Below, in pieces: positions 14,566-22,415 of a stretch of 29,259 nt of DNA. The notes beneath the pieces are model-generated. The model saw nothing but the letters and a program-made list of their open reading frames with translations, searched no databases and had not been told where the DNA came from. A program made the position numbers and the translations under genes. The DNA is from UBA2428 sp002343545 (GTDB lineage Bacteria; Bdellovibrionota; UBA2428), in NCBI GenBank assembly GCA_937952285.1, contig CALFZE010000016.1, positions 1 to 29,259 on the forward strand. The letters are read 5' to 3'. Positions within the stretch are counted from its first letter, which is position 1; each line of letters opens with the position of its first letter.

Positions 14566-15678
14566 ATGGCGGGTTTTCGGAGCTTAGGCCTCGTTGCGCG
14601 TGGCGTCTTGGCGGGACTCGCGTTCCTCGTGAACGCGACGAGCCTGGCCTGGCCACCGAGCTGGGGGCCGGAGTTCACCTTTTCCAACCCGGAGCTGACC
14701 GCGGCCCGAAACGAAGTTCTCAAATCCGATCGAGACCAGGTCGCTTGGAAGAAGTATCGCGACCTTCAAGAAGGGCATAACGCAAGACTCTTTGGGCTCT
14801 ACGAAGCTCGCTGCGCCCGCGAGCCCCAATGCCGGGTTCGTTACTTGGACCGCACGGATCCCCAGGGGGTCTATCCGATTCGCGTCGAGTACGAAGACGG
14901 ATTCTGGTTTCAGGTGCTCTCGGACCCCGCCGTCAAGGAAGTCATCACGAAGCCTTCCACCCGCATCGAATTCCGCGAACGCAAAGCCTTGCTCCAGGCG
15001 GACATCTTCGACGTCATGGCGGAAGCGGGGCTGCGGCCCGAAGAGAGCTTCGGGGGTGGACACTTGAACTTGGGCGTGGCCTCGACCTTCGACGGCAACG
15101 CGACCTTCGCGCGCGACGCTTACGTCGACTTCGAAAACAACCGATGGCTTTTCGACGGCGTCTTGGGCTTTGCCGGGAACCGCAACGGCCGGGCCGTGGC
15201 CGAGCTCGACGCGAACGCGCAGGCCGCCGTCTCCGCGGCGATCGCGCGCTTCGACCAGGAGCCCGCGACGAGTCTCGAGGATTTCATCCGATCCCTCTCG
15301 GAGGCGCTACTGCGCGACGGCGACACCTGGGCCTACGACCGCAAGAAGCAGTTCGCCGTCTCGTTACGCGATCAGGTTTGGGAGCTGCGAAACGTCCTGC
15401 CCCAGCGCAACGTGGACGTCTTCCTGGCCCAGCTCGAGACCCTGGAAGGCCGCCTCGACTTCAACCGACAACGGAAGACCCGGGTGAAGCTCGAAGCCTT
15501 CGCCAAGACCGACCTCAACCCGGAAGCGCTCGGCCAACGCTACGCGAACTACTTCCGAGAAATGGGCCGTGCGCCGACGCCCGAGCAAATCGCCCTGGCG
15601 CCTTTTTCGCTGCCCGCGGATACGGGGGCGCCCGGTTGCCTGGGCGCTCTTCGCAGACTTTTCACCCGAAAGCCCTGA
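14566..15678 (+). CDS. Secreted protein of unknown function, faint amidoligase/GS-like motifs
   Basis: A 370-residue protein with a signal peptide (hydrophobic about 5-25, cleavage near SLA, residue 28). I do not recognise a named family. Two patterns recall the amidoligase/glutamine-synthetase fold: WGPEFTF right after the signal peptide (33-39), in the place of the usual GxExE strand, and GGGHLNLG (163-170), in the place of the GSHVHV strand; FENN and WLF follow. If real, this would be a periplasmic or secreted carboxylate-amine ligase-like protein, odd because ATP is lacking there. Two cysteines lie at about 83 and 89. The C-terminal third is helical and charged. TAGGAT at 14533-14538 is a possible -10. 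It converges with the lipoprotein gene 13 bases away. Confidence 0.75.
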   Translation: MAGFRSLGLVARGVLAGLAFLVNATSLAWPPSWGPEFTFSNPELTAARNEVLKSDRDQVAWKKYRDLQEGHNARLFGLYEARCAREPQCRVRYLDRTDPQGVYPIRVEYEDGFWFQVLSDPAVKEVITKPSTRIEFRERKALLQADIFDVMAEAGLRPEESFGGGHLNLGVASTFDGNATFARDAYVDFENNRWLFDGVLGFAGNRNGRAVAELDANAQAAVSAAIARFDQEPATSLEDFIRSLSEALLRDGDTWAYDRKKQFAVSLRDQVWELRNVLPQRNVDVFLAQLETLEGRLDFNRQRKTRVKLEAFAKTDLNPEALGQRYANYFREMGRAPTPEQIALAPFSLPADTGAPGCLGALRRLFTRKP

Positions 15679-15691
15679 GAGCCGCTCCGAG

Positions 15692-16693
15692 CTAACGACG
15701 CTTCCAGACGAAGGGCTTGGTCGGATCCCGAGGGTTCGGGTCCAGTTCGATGGCGATGCTTTCCTTGCCATCGCGACGATTCCGTTCGGTGATATGATTT
15801 TTGATCAAGAGGTACTCAAGCGCCGTCATGCGCGCGGGAACCCGGTAGTATTGCGTGGAGGGCCCGGCGTGCGTCGCGAAGCGGTTGCCCTTCAGGAGGT
15901 AGTCACCGTTGGCCACGGTCGGCTCTTCCAGCTTTGCCCCGAGATAGAGCCGGTTGACGGCCTCACGAACGGCGGGCACTTGCCCCAACTCGCTGTAAGC
16001 TCCGGTTCGAATCGTGTTGATGTCGTGCTTCTTCCGAACCAGATCGATGAGCCCATCGATATAGTCGTAAGACTCCACGATGTCGGGCCCGTCGGAGGAA
16101 AGGAAGACCTGCTCGATCGCGACCGCATCCAAGCCTTCGAGCTTGAGAAATTTGCCGTAGGTCGATCGAAAGAGGACCCGGTTGACCTCTTCGGCGTTCC
16201 GAGCTTCGACGGCCTTCCTCAGGCCCGAAGAGAACTTGGTTGCACCGATGAACTGTTTTTCGGAGTAAGGATCGACCGAGATGCTTCGGAAACCCATGGT
16301 GGGAGCGGACTTGCGCAGAAGCTCCAGGCAGGCCACGGAGCAACCCTTCACGCTGGCCGCAAAGTAGCTGTGATTCTTGTCGAGTTTGACGTAGGTCGGC
16401 GGAGGACTGAGTTTGGCGAGCTCCGCTTTGAGTGCGCGAAAGGCCACCAGGTCGAGCTCTTCGACGTCCCCCGTCGAAGTTTCCGCGACGAAGTCGCCGA
16501 GCTCGGACAATCCCTCGGTCTTAGAGTGGTCGGCCCAGAACTGAACGTTCTCCGCGAAGAGCTTGGGTTGTTCCCCCGTGCCGACTTCGCTGCCATCGCC
16601 CGCCGCCGCGGGATTTCGCCACGCCGGCTCCGAAGTCGCGCACGCCGTAAAGAGCAGCGACAGCAACGGAAGAGTGAAAATGTTGACCTTCAT
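15692..16693 (-). CDS. Lipoprotein of unknown function coupled to a TIGR02147 regulator
   Basis: A 333-residue lipoprotein: MKVNIFTLPLLSLLFTAC carries the lipobox FTAC (Cys18). The mature part is not a family I can name. It includes a Cys pair in VKGCSVACLELL and a helical region ending in a basic C-terminus (PFVWKRR). The start is ATG 16693, preceded by AAGGAG five bases away. The ATG overlaps the stop of the upstream TIGR02147 gene as ATGA, so the two are translated together. In Bdellovibrio-like genomes and Fibrobacter, TIGR02147 proteins are a paralogous family often next to envelope genes. The lipoprotein is likely the regulated or sensing partner, which is inference. The longer open frame to 17026 is inside the regulator gene. 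Confidence 0.82.
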   Translation of the reverse strand: MKVNIFTLPLLSLLFTACATSEPAWRNPAAAGDGSEVGTGEQPKLFAENVQFWADHSKTEGLSELGDFVAETSTGDVEELDLVAFRALKAELAKLSPPPTYVKLDKNHSYFAASVKGCSVACLELLRKSAPTMGFRSISVDPYSEKQFIGATKFSSGLRKAVEARNAEEVNRVLFRSTYGKFLKLEGLDAVAIEQVFLSSDGPDIVESYDYIDGLIDLVRKKHDINTIRTGAYSELGQVPAVREAVNRLYLGAKLEEPTVANGDYLLKGNRFATHAGPSTQYYRVPARMTALEYLLIKNHITERNRRDGKESIAIELDPNPRDPTKPFVWKRR

Positions 16694-17544
16694 GATTTCT
16701 CCTTGGATCTTCGGGAAGCTTCGTTTCGATCCAGTCCAAACAACTGGATATTCAAACAATACAAACGATCCGGAGCCCCAAGCCGCTGGAGACTTCGCGC
16801 CTCGGCGAGCTCTCGTTTCAAGGCGCGCCGAAAATCGACGATCTTTCGCTTTGCCTCGTCGACCTGGGAGGAGTGAAGCGCGAAGAACACGCTCGAAAAA
16901 CTCTTCGTCCCGATGTCGTCTTCGGCCAGGGATCGGCGCGCTTTCTCGAGAACTTGGGAATGGAAGCTGCGGATCGAGGCGGAGGGAACGCCATCGGTCG
17001 TCGCAACGTACCCTTCCGAGATCCAACGACCGGCCGCGTCCTTGACCACGAGCCCCAGGCGCACGAGTCGCGCCCAGGACTGCCGAGCCTCAAGCTCGGC
17101 GATGTTGAGTCGCCGGGCGATCCACTTCGGGGTCGCCCGAAAGGTCGACAAGCCGCAGAGCTCGCGGATCGCGAAGTGCTGCCAATCCGCCACCACGCGG
17201 AAAACGTCGTCCTGAAGCGTGCGGACTTCGAAAGAGCGGGCTTCCACGCGCGAGCGGGCCAGGCTTCGCAGGAGCGGGCTCCGCCCGTCTTCCATCTGAA
17301 CGAGATCACAAAAATCATCCGCTCGGTCGGGCGGCATGCCGAGCGACTTTGCGATCCGCCGGGCGCGCGTCAGGGAAAGCCCGTGCGAGCCCCTCATGAC
17401 GCCGGAAAGCTGGGACGGATCGATTCTAAGATCCCGTGCGAAGGCGCGCAGCGAATACGACGGATTAGCTTTCGCGCGACTACGGAGTTCGTCGCGCAAA
17501 AGCGCGCGGTAACTCGGAACTTCCATTTGCCCCTGTTTCCCCAT
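16690..17544 (-). CDS. TIGR02147 / DUF4423 family regulator
   Basis: A 284-residue protein with the TIGR02147 pattern: an N-terminal YRALLRDELRSRAKANPSYS, a lambda-repressor-like helix-turn-helix (SLRAFARDLRIDPSQLSGVM, about 31-50), then VADWQHFAIRELCGL and the winged-helix-like segment WIARRLNIAELEARQSWARL. The C-terminal FSSVFFALHSSQVDEAKRKI is also characteristic. The family is a predicted DNA-binding regulator best known from Fibrobacter and Bdellovibrionota. The ATG 17544 is preceded by GAGG, and a second ATG seven codons in (17526) is an alternative. TACGAT 11 bases upstream could be its -10. It is divergent from the YadG-type ATPase gene across 140 bases. Confidence 0.87.
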   Translation of the reverse strand: MGKQGQMEVPSYRALLRDELRSRAKANPSYSLRAFARDLRIDPSQLSGVMRGSHGLSLTRARRIAKSLGMPPDRADDFCDLVQMEDGRSPLLRSLARSRVEARSFEVRTLQDDVFRVVADWQHFAIRELCGLSTFRATPKWIARRLNIAELEARQSWARLVRLGLVVKDAAGRWISEGYVATTDGVPSASIRSFHSQVLEKARRSLAEDDIGTKSFSSVFFALHSSQVDEAKRKIVDFRRALKRELAEARSLQRLGAPDRLYCLNIQLFGLDRNEASRRSKEKS

Positions 17545-17672
17545 TTCCCTCGTTCATCGTAACAGAGGCTTCGGGATCCCGATGCGGCTTCGATCAACAA
17601 AGTGTGGAACGAGCTAGAACAAGCCCCCGCCGAGCGGCCCGAAAAAACCCGTGAATCGCCCGAGTTTCGGAT

Positions 17673-17678
17673 TATAGA
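17673..17678 (+). promoter_or_regulatory. -10-like TATAGA, leaderless position before the yadG-type gene
   Basis: TATAGA ends six bases (GGTCGG) before ATG 17685, so transcription would start at the initiation codon. The intervening GG is too close to serve as a Shine-Dalgarno. Confidence 0.45.
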
Positions 17679-17684
17679 GGTCGG

Positions 17685-18620
17685 ATGGCATCCGACTTCG
17701 TCGTTTCGGTCAAAGGGCTCTCGAAGACCTACGCCACGGGCTTCTCTGCCCTGAAGAACGTGGACCTGGATATCCGGCGCGGAGAGATCTTCGCCTTGCT
17801 CGGGCCGAACGGGGCGGGCAAGACCACGCTCATCAGCGTCATCTGCGGCATCGTGAACGCGAGCGCCGGGAGCGTGACGGCCGGCGGCTTCGATATCGTG
17901 CGGGACTACCGCCGAACGCGCACGATGATCGGCCTCGTCCCGCAGGAGCTCACGACCGACACTTTCGAGACCGTTTGGGCGACCGTCTCGCTCAGCCGCG
18001 GACTCTTCGGCAAGGCGCCCCATCCGGCCCGCATCGAAGAGATCCTGAAGACCCTCTCCCTTTGGGACAAGAAAGATACGATGATCCGCCGGCTCTCCGG
18101 CGGCATGAAGCGCCGGGTGATGATCGCGAAGGCGCTTTCGCACGACCCGGAGGTGCTCTTCCTGGACGAACCCACCGCGGGCGTCGACGTCGCCCTTCGT
18201 CGCGACATGTGGAACATGGTGCGCGAGCTCCGGCGCGGCGGCGTGACGGTCATCCTGACGACCCACTACATCGAGGAGGCGCAGGAGATGGCCGACCGCA
18301 TCGGGGTCATCAACAAGGGCGAGATCATCTTGGTCGAAGACAAGGCGACGCTCATGCGCAAGCTCGGCAAGAAGGAACTCACGCTCTCGCTCAGCGTGAA
18401 GCTCGACGCGATGCCGGCCTCGCTCGAGGATCCGCGCCTGAGCCTCGCGGCCGACGGGCTCAGCCTCGTCTACACCTTCGACACTCGCGCCGAGCACACC
18501 GGCATCGCCGAGATCATCCGCAAGATCGGCGACCTCGGCATCGATTTCAAGGACCTCCAAACCAAAGAGAGTTCGCTCGAAGATATCTTCGTGAACCTCG
18601 TGGGAGCCCACCAACGATGA
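17685..18620 (+). CDS. yadG: ABC-2 type exporter ATPase, YadG family
   Basis: A 311-residue ATPase, nearly the length of E. coli YadG (308) and with strong similarity along its length. Motifs: Walker A GPNGAGKTT (40-48), Q-loop GLVPQE, signature RLSGGMKRRVMIAKAL, Walker B VLFLDEPTAGVD, and switch TTHYIEEA. The C-terminal SSLEDIFVNLV is typical of drug- or polysaccharide-type ABC-2 ATPases. It powers the permease encoded next, whose ATG overlaps this stop (ATGA at 18617-18620). The substrate of YadGH is not established. The symbol is used for homology, not proven orthology. Confidence 0.93.
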   Translation: MASDFVVSVKGLSKTYATGFSALKNVDLDIRRGEIFALLGPNGAGKTTLISVICGIVNASAGSVTAGGFDIVRDYRRTRTMIGLVPQELTTDTFETVWATVSLSRGLFGKAPHPARIEEILKTLSLWDKKDTMIRRLSGGMKRRVMIAKALSHDPEVLFLDEPTAGVDVALRRDMWNMVRELRRGGVTVILTTHYIEEAQEMADRIGVINKGEIILVEDKATLMRKLGKKELTLSLSVKLDAMPASLEDPRLSLAADGLSLVYTFDTRAEHTGIAEIIRKIGDLGIDFKDLQTKESSLEDIFVNLVGAHQR

Positions 18621-19378
18621 ACTACTACGGCGTCCTGGCCCTTTACCGTTTCGAGATGGCGCGCTTTTTCCGCAGTTTCTGGCAGAGCCTCGCGTCGCCC
18701 GTCGTTTCGACCTCGCTCTATTTCGTGGTCTTCGGATCGGCGATCGGATCGCAGATGCAGAGCATCGACGGCGTCTCCTACGGGGCCTTCATTGTGCCGG
18801 GCCTCACCATGCTCTCGGTGCTGAGCCAAAGCGTTTCGAACGCCTCGTTCGGCATCTACATGCCCAAGTTCTCCGGCACGATCTACGAGATCCTGTCGGC
18901 GCCCATCTCGGGCTTCGAAGCCGTGCTTGCTTACGTCGGCGCGGCCGCCTCGAAGTCTATCCTCATCGGGCTCACGATCCTGCTCACGGCCCGGCTCTTC
19001 GTGCCGTACACGATCGCCCACCCCGTTTGGATGCTGCTCTTCTTGATCCTGACTTCGGTGACCTTCAGCTTGTTCGGCTTCATCATCGGCATCTGGGCCG
19101 ACGGCTTCGACAAGCTTCAGCTTATCCCGCTCATGGTCATCACGCCCCTCACCTTCCTGGGCGGAAGCTTTTACTCGATCCACATGCTGCCGCCCTTCTG
19201 GCAGAAGCTCACGCTCCTGAACCCCGTCGTGTATCTCGTGAACGGATTCCGTTGGAGCTTCTACGACACGGCCGACGTCTCGATCGGGCTGAGCCTGGGC
19301 ATGACGCTCGCGTTCATGCTCGCGTGCCTGGCCGCGATCACCTACATCTTCCGGACGGGTTATAAGCTCAAGAACTAG
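18617..19378 (+). CDS. yadH: ABC-2 type exporter permease, YadH family
   Basis: A 253-residue inner-membrane protein with six predicted helices and the ABC-2 membrane fold. Family features include RSFWQSLASPVVSTSLYFVVFG near the N-terminus, SYGAFIVPGLTMLSVL, ILSAPISGFEAVLAYVGAA, and PLTFLGGSFYSIHMLPPFWQ with NPVVYLVNGFRWSFY in the second half. The start was set at ATG 18617 because of the ATGA overlap with the ATPase stop; the frame upstream of it is a shadow of that gene. Its last 11 bases overlap the convergent TPR-like gene. Confidence 0.93.
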   Translation: MNYYGVLALYRFEMARFFRSFWQSLASPVVSTSLYFVVFGSAIGSQMQSIDGVSYGAFIVPGLTMLSVLSQSVSNASFGIYMPKFSGTIYEILSAPISGFEAVLAYVGAAASKSILIGLTILLTARLFVPYTIAHPVWMLLFLILTSVTFSLFGFIIGIWADGFDKLQLIPLMVITPLTFLGGSFYSIHMLPPFWQKLTLLNPVVYLVNGFRWSFYDTADVSIGLSLGMTLAFMLACLAAITYIFRTGYKLKN

Positions 19379-20027
19379 GTAAACTCGCGATCAGATCGCG
19401 TACTTTTTTGAACTCGTGGTGCTTGCGGGACTTCTTCGCGAGCCGAGCCGCCGTAACAAGGTGCTTTTCCATCTCGTCCAGGCGGCCCAAGATTCCGTGG
19501 GCGAAAGCGAGATTCACGTAGGGATAGTAGTAGTTCGCCTCGAACTTGAGATGTCGGCCCCAAGCCAGCACCGAGACTTCCGCCCAACGGCGCCCGCGAG
19601 CAACCTGGCCCTTATGCATGAGCTCGAACGCGTACCAGGACGCACCCACGCCTTGCGAAAAATACGAAGACTTGTCGCCCTTACGCACGAGCTCGATTCC
19701 CAAACGGTATTGCTTCAAGTACTGACCGGTGTGGTAGTAGTACTCGTTACGGATGCTGCCGCGGACCCCGAACGGCACGCCTCGCAGAGATCGCAAGAGC
19801 TCGCGCAAGATGCGGATCGCTTTGGCCTTCATCCGTTCCCGTCCGGGGAGCTTCGTATAGAGAGCCGCGTCAGCCAACATCGTCGCGTAGCGTTCGCGCG
19901 CGGCGACGTGCCGGGGATTCTCGCGATAGAAAGCCTCGGCCTTTCGCAACGCCGAGACGTAGTCGGCCTTCTCGATGGATCGACCGATATCGTCGATGCG
20001 CTTGAGTTGTTCCGGCGTGAGTTTCAT
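19368..20027 (-). CDS. TPR-like helical repeat protein
   Basis: A 219-residue, all-helical cytoplasmic protein without signal peptide. The segments DYVSALRKAEAFYRENPRHV and YVNLAFAHGILGRLDEMEKH resemble tetratricopeptide units, and several Tyr/Trp-rich helices lie between. Such proteins act as scaffolds; no partner or pathway can be named. ATG 20027 has AGGGAAGG immediately before it, closer than usual. It overlaps yadH tail to tail by 11 bases, and the kinase-like gene on the same strand ends 84 bases upstream. Confidence 0.72.
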   Translation of the reverse strand: MKLTPEQLKRIDDIGRSIEKADYVSALRKAEAFYRENPRHVAARERYATMLADAALYTKLPGRERMKAKAIRILRELLRSLRGVPFGVRGSIRNEYYYHTGQYLKQYRLGIELVRKGDKSSYFSQGVGASWYAFELMHKGQVARGRRWAEVSVLAWGRHLKFEANYYYPYVNLAFAHGILGRLDEMEKHLVTAARLAKKSRKHHEFKKVRDLIASLPSS

Positions 20028-20111
20028 ACCTTCCCTAATAAACCGGACACCACGATATCTTTCAACGCACGCAAAAACACGATGTTCGAAGGAAAGCGCG
20101 AGAACTAGCGT

Positions 20112-21191
20112 TCAACGCGCCAGCAGGCGCTTGGCGAGCTCGTCGTCGAACTTCGTGTCCTTCCGCGGGTTCCGCCCCAGGCGGTAGAAGAAGTCGTTGC
20201 TCAACAAAATCACCCGCCGGTTCTTTTCGAGGTAGCGGTAGTAGGATGGCGCGACCCCGAAGACCCTCTTTGCCTTGAGTCGATCCAGATTCTCGAGAAA
20301 CGCGGCTTGACGGCCGCGCCAGTCGTCCGGATCGAAGGCACCGACGAGGCCATCGACGACGGCCCGCTTGGCCGGGAGAAGCTTGCGGTAAGCGGATTCG
20401 AGCTCGAAGCCCATGCAACCGACGAACTCGACGAAGTCGTAATGGGAGTGCCGACGGAAGAAAGCCCGTTCCGGCGCCGACAGATGAAACCTCCGATCAA
20501 GCGCGAGGCCGAAGTCCGAAAGCACGAAGCGGCGCCCGTCCGTCACGATGTTCTGCAGGTGCGCGTCGAAGTGCAGGATGCCCTGACTCCGCAGGAACTC
20601 AAGCGTTTCGCCGACTTCGTCGGAAATCGCCTGGGCGCGCTGCGTATGGGTCGGCAGCCAACGCGCCAGCGTTTCGGGAAAGTGCTCGAGGATCAGAACG
20701 ATCTCGAACTCGGATTGCCTTCGCTCACGGATGTAGCGATCGATGGCCCGACTGTCGTTCCATCGCTTGACGTAGGCACGGTGTTTGGCGAGATCGAGCG
20801 CCCCGGGCTTCGCGGTCCGGGGTACGATCCGGTAATGGTATAGGAGCGGAAAGCTCGCGTGCTTGCCGTCGAGCACCCAGTTCGTCGTGTTGATATGCGT
20901 GACGAGCTCACGGTAGGCGCCGAAGCCCGCCGAGCCGACGCCGTAGTTATAGTAGAGCGGCAAGTCGAAGAGATTGCTCGTGTCGAAGGCCTTCGCTTGC
21001 TCAAGGCGAGTGAGGGGAATTTTCTTGGCGAAGACCCGCTCCCCGGCCAACGTGAACGCGTGGTTCGAACCCCACCCCGACCGGATTTCGTTCTTCTTGA
21101 GGAGGACGAGCAGATCGCGGTCCTTGATACGGGCGAACTCGGAACTCAGTTTGAGGTACTTCTTCAGCCGGAGGGAATCGGAGCGTCGCAT
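20112..21191 (-). CDS. Protein-kinase-like protein
   Basis: A 359-residue protein with the core of a protein-kinase fold: a catalytic loop HFDAHLQN (His207, Asp209, Asn214), DFG at 226-228 in VLSDFGLALD, and a probable ATP-anchoring lysine in VFAKKIPL (Lys56 or 57), with Glu95 in YRELVTH as its helix-C partner. The HxDxHxxN form of the loop (Asp then His instead of Lys) is shared with APH- and lipopolysaccharide-kinase-like branches, so the substrate may not be a protein. The glycine loop is replaced by RSGWGSNHAF. Neither membrane helix nor sensor domain is seen. TAGGGT stands six bases before the ATG, with no Shine-Dalgarno. Confidence 0.78.
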   Translation of the reverse strand: MRRSDSLRLKKYLKLSSEFARIKDRDLLVLLKKNEIRSGWGSNHAFTLAGERVFAKKIPLTRLEQAKAFDTSNLFDLPLYYNYGVGSAGFGAYRELVTHINTTNWVLDGKHASFPLLYHYRIVPRTAKPGALDLAKHRAYVKRWNDSRAIDRYIRERRQSEFEIVLILEHFPETLARWLPTHTQRAQAISDEVGETLEFLRSQGILHFDAHLQNIVTDGRRFVLSDFGLALDRRFHLSAPERAFFRRHSHYDFVEFVGCMGFELESAYRKLLPAKRAVVDGLVGAFDPDDWRGRQAAFLENLDRLKAKRVFGVAPSYYRYLEKNRRVILLSNDFFYRLGRNPRKDTKFDDELAKRLLAR

Positions 21192-21197
21192 CGAACA

Positions 21198-21203
21198 ACC
21201 CTA
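21198..21203 (-). promoter_or_regulatory. -10-like TAGGGT, leaderless position before the kinase-like gene
   Basis: TAGGGT ends six bases (TGTTCG) before ATG 21191 on the minus strand, the same geometry as at 17673, 25563 and 26414. Confidence 0.45.
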
Positions 21204-21345
21204 GCACGTTGGCACGCCCAAAAACGCTCTTCGGTGAAAACCGATTGGACGGTCGAATGCGGCCAAGGTCTTGAACCTTAAGACCGTGTCTCGAGGCCAA
21301 GTTTTTGCAGAGCCCGAGACGACTCATTACCAAGGAAAGGCACTT

Positions 21346-21801
21346 ATGAAGTATTTCTATTCGACCCTGATCGTGACCGCGATGTCTTTTTCCGCTTGGG
21401 CCGCTCCGGGTCCCGACACCGCCAAGATTCTCGAGGCCGGCCGCGAGGGCAACCTCGAGCAAGTCGCCCTGGCAAAGTTCAAGTCTTCGACCTCCAAAGA
21501 GAAGGCCGAAGCGGAGGGCTGCGGCGACCTGGGCCCGGCCGTCTTCGACTACCGCATCGCCAAGATCAGCGCCGAATCTTTCAGCCAAGACCGTGGTTCG
21601 GGCATTCTGCTCTACGCGGCCGACTACTTCGCGACCAAGGCCTGTTTCACCGGTTCCACCCAGAACGGAGCCTATCGGCACCAAGTCGAATCCGCGATCG
21701 TCAGCTGCGCTCACTCCATCACGTTCTCTTCGGACGGCAAGCTCGTCGTGAAGGGCCGACCCACCTGCAAGGTGAAGAAGATCGACCTGAGCAAGCTTTG
21801 A
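21346..21801 (+). CDS. Small secreted protein with four cysteines, unknown function
   Basis: A 151-residue protein with a clear signal peptide (MKYFYSTLIVTAMSFSAWA, cleavage after AWA). The mature part has four cysteines, in EGCGDLG, KACFTG, VSCAHS and PTCKVK, which could make two disulfides in the periplasm or outside. No family recognised. The start ATG 21346 was chosen over 21271 because AAGGAAAGG sits five bases upstream and the signal peptide begins there. A small inverted repeat GGTCTT-N7-AAGACC (21267-21285) lies in its leader or promoter. A 17-bp hairpin at 21821-21864 follows its stop. Confidence 0.8.
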   Translation: MKYFYSTLIVTAMSFSAWAAPGPDTAKILEAGREGNLEQVALAKFKSSTSKEKAEAEGCGDLGPAVFDYRIAKISAESFSQDRGSGILLYAADYFATKACFTGSTQNGAYRHQVESAIVSCAHSITFSSDGKLVVKGRPTCKVKKIDLSKL

Positions 21802-21820
21802 TCTTGCGATCTTAACGCCT

Positions 21821-21864
21821 TCGAAGGGCGAGGAAGGGGCCGCGGCTCCTTCCTCGCCCTTCGA
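21821..21864 (+). terminator. 17-bp perfect hairpin behind the small secreted protein gene
   Basis: The arms TCGAAGGGCGAGGAAGG (21821-21837) and its exact reverse complement (21848-21864) enclose ten bases. No T-run follows, yet the stem is the longest in the window and is placed as a terminator 20 bases after the stop. Confidence 0.7.
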
Positions 21865-21884
21865 CGTTATGCGAGAATCATGGG

Positions 21885-22244
21885 ATGTCGCACCGGATCT
21901 ACAAAATGAGCTTCGCGAGCGTTTACCTTCTCTACGTTCAGAAGGCCGAGCGTAAAAAGCGCACGAAGGCCGAGGTCGACGCGGTTATCCGCTGGCTGAC
22001 GGGCTATACCGCCGCCGGGCTCGCCAAGCAGATCAAGGCGGAGGTCGACTTCGAGACCTTCTTCGCGAAGGCCCCCAAAATGAATCCCAAAGTCTCGCTC
22101 ATCACGGGCGTCGTTTGCGGCGTACGCGTGGAAGAAGTCAAAGATCCCCTCATGCGGAAGATCCGCTACTTGGACAAGCTGATCGATGAGCTCGCGAGGG
22201 GCAAAGCGATGGAAAAGATCCTCCGCGAGACGGCCGCTTTGTGA
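21885..22244 (+). CDS. DUF2200 family protein
   Basis: A 119-residue cytoplasmic protein that matches the DUF2200 family along its entire length: MSHRIYKMSFASVYLLYVQK at the start, then VIRWLTGY, FETFFAKAP, SLITGVVCGVRVEEVKDPLM and RYLDKLIDELARGKAMEKIL. Family members are common in bacteria, standalone, and of unknown function. There is no Shine-Dalgarno; GAGAAT stands six bases before the ATG. It follows the hairpin at 21821-21864 and so is likely transcribed separately. Confidence 0.9.
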   Translation: MSHRIYKMSFASVYLLYVQKAERKKRTKAEVDAVIRWLTGYTAAGLAKQIKAEVDFETFFAKAPKMNPKVSLITGVVCGVRVEEVKDPLMRKIRYLDKLIDELARGKAMEKILRETAAL

Positions 22245-22415
22245 CTGTCTCCTCGCCCTTCGGCGCGCAGGCCTCCGTCAAAGTCCGCTAAGAATACTGC
22301 CCGCCGTCCTCTTGTTGGCCGGCCCGATGGGGGCTGGTTTAGACCTTGTCCGAGCCGAGCCTTCACGCAAAACAGCATCGGAAAAGCGGTCCTCGATCCC
22401 GAAGGACAAGAGTCG

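Noticed and set aside
16694..17026. N-terminal extension of the lipoprotein gene
   Set aside because: It lies inside the TIGR02147 gene in another frame; the lipoprotein signal and Shine-Dalgarno fix ATG 16693.
17394..18614. 406-codon antisense frame across the yadG-type gene
   Set aside because: Low-complexity Glu/Asp/Arg/His composition typical of antisense shadows; the opposite strand carries a complete ABC ATPase.
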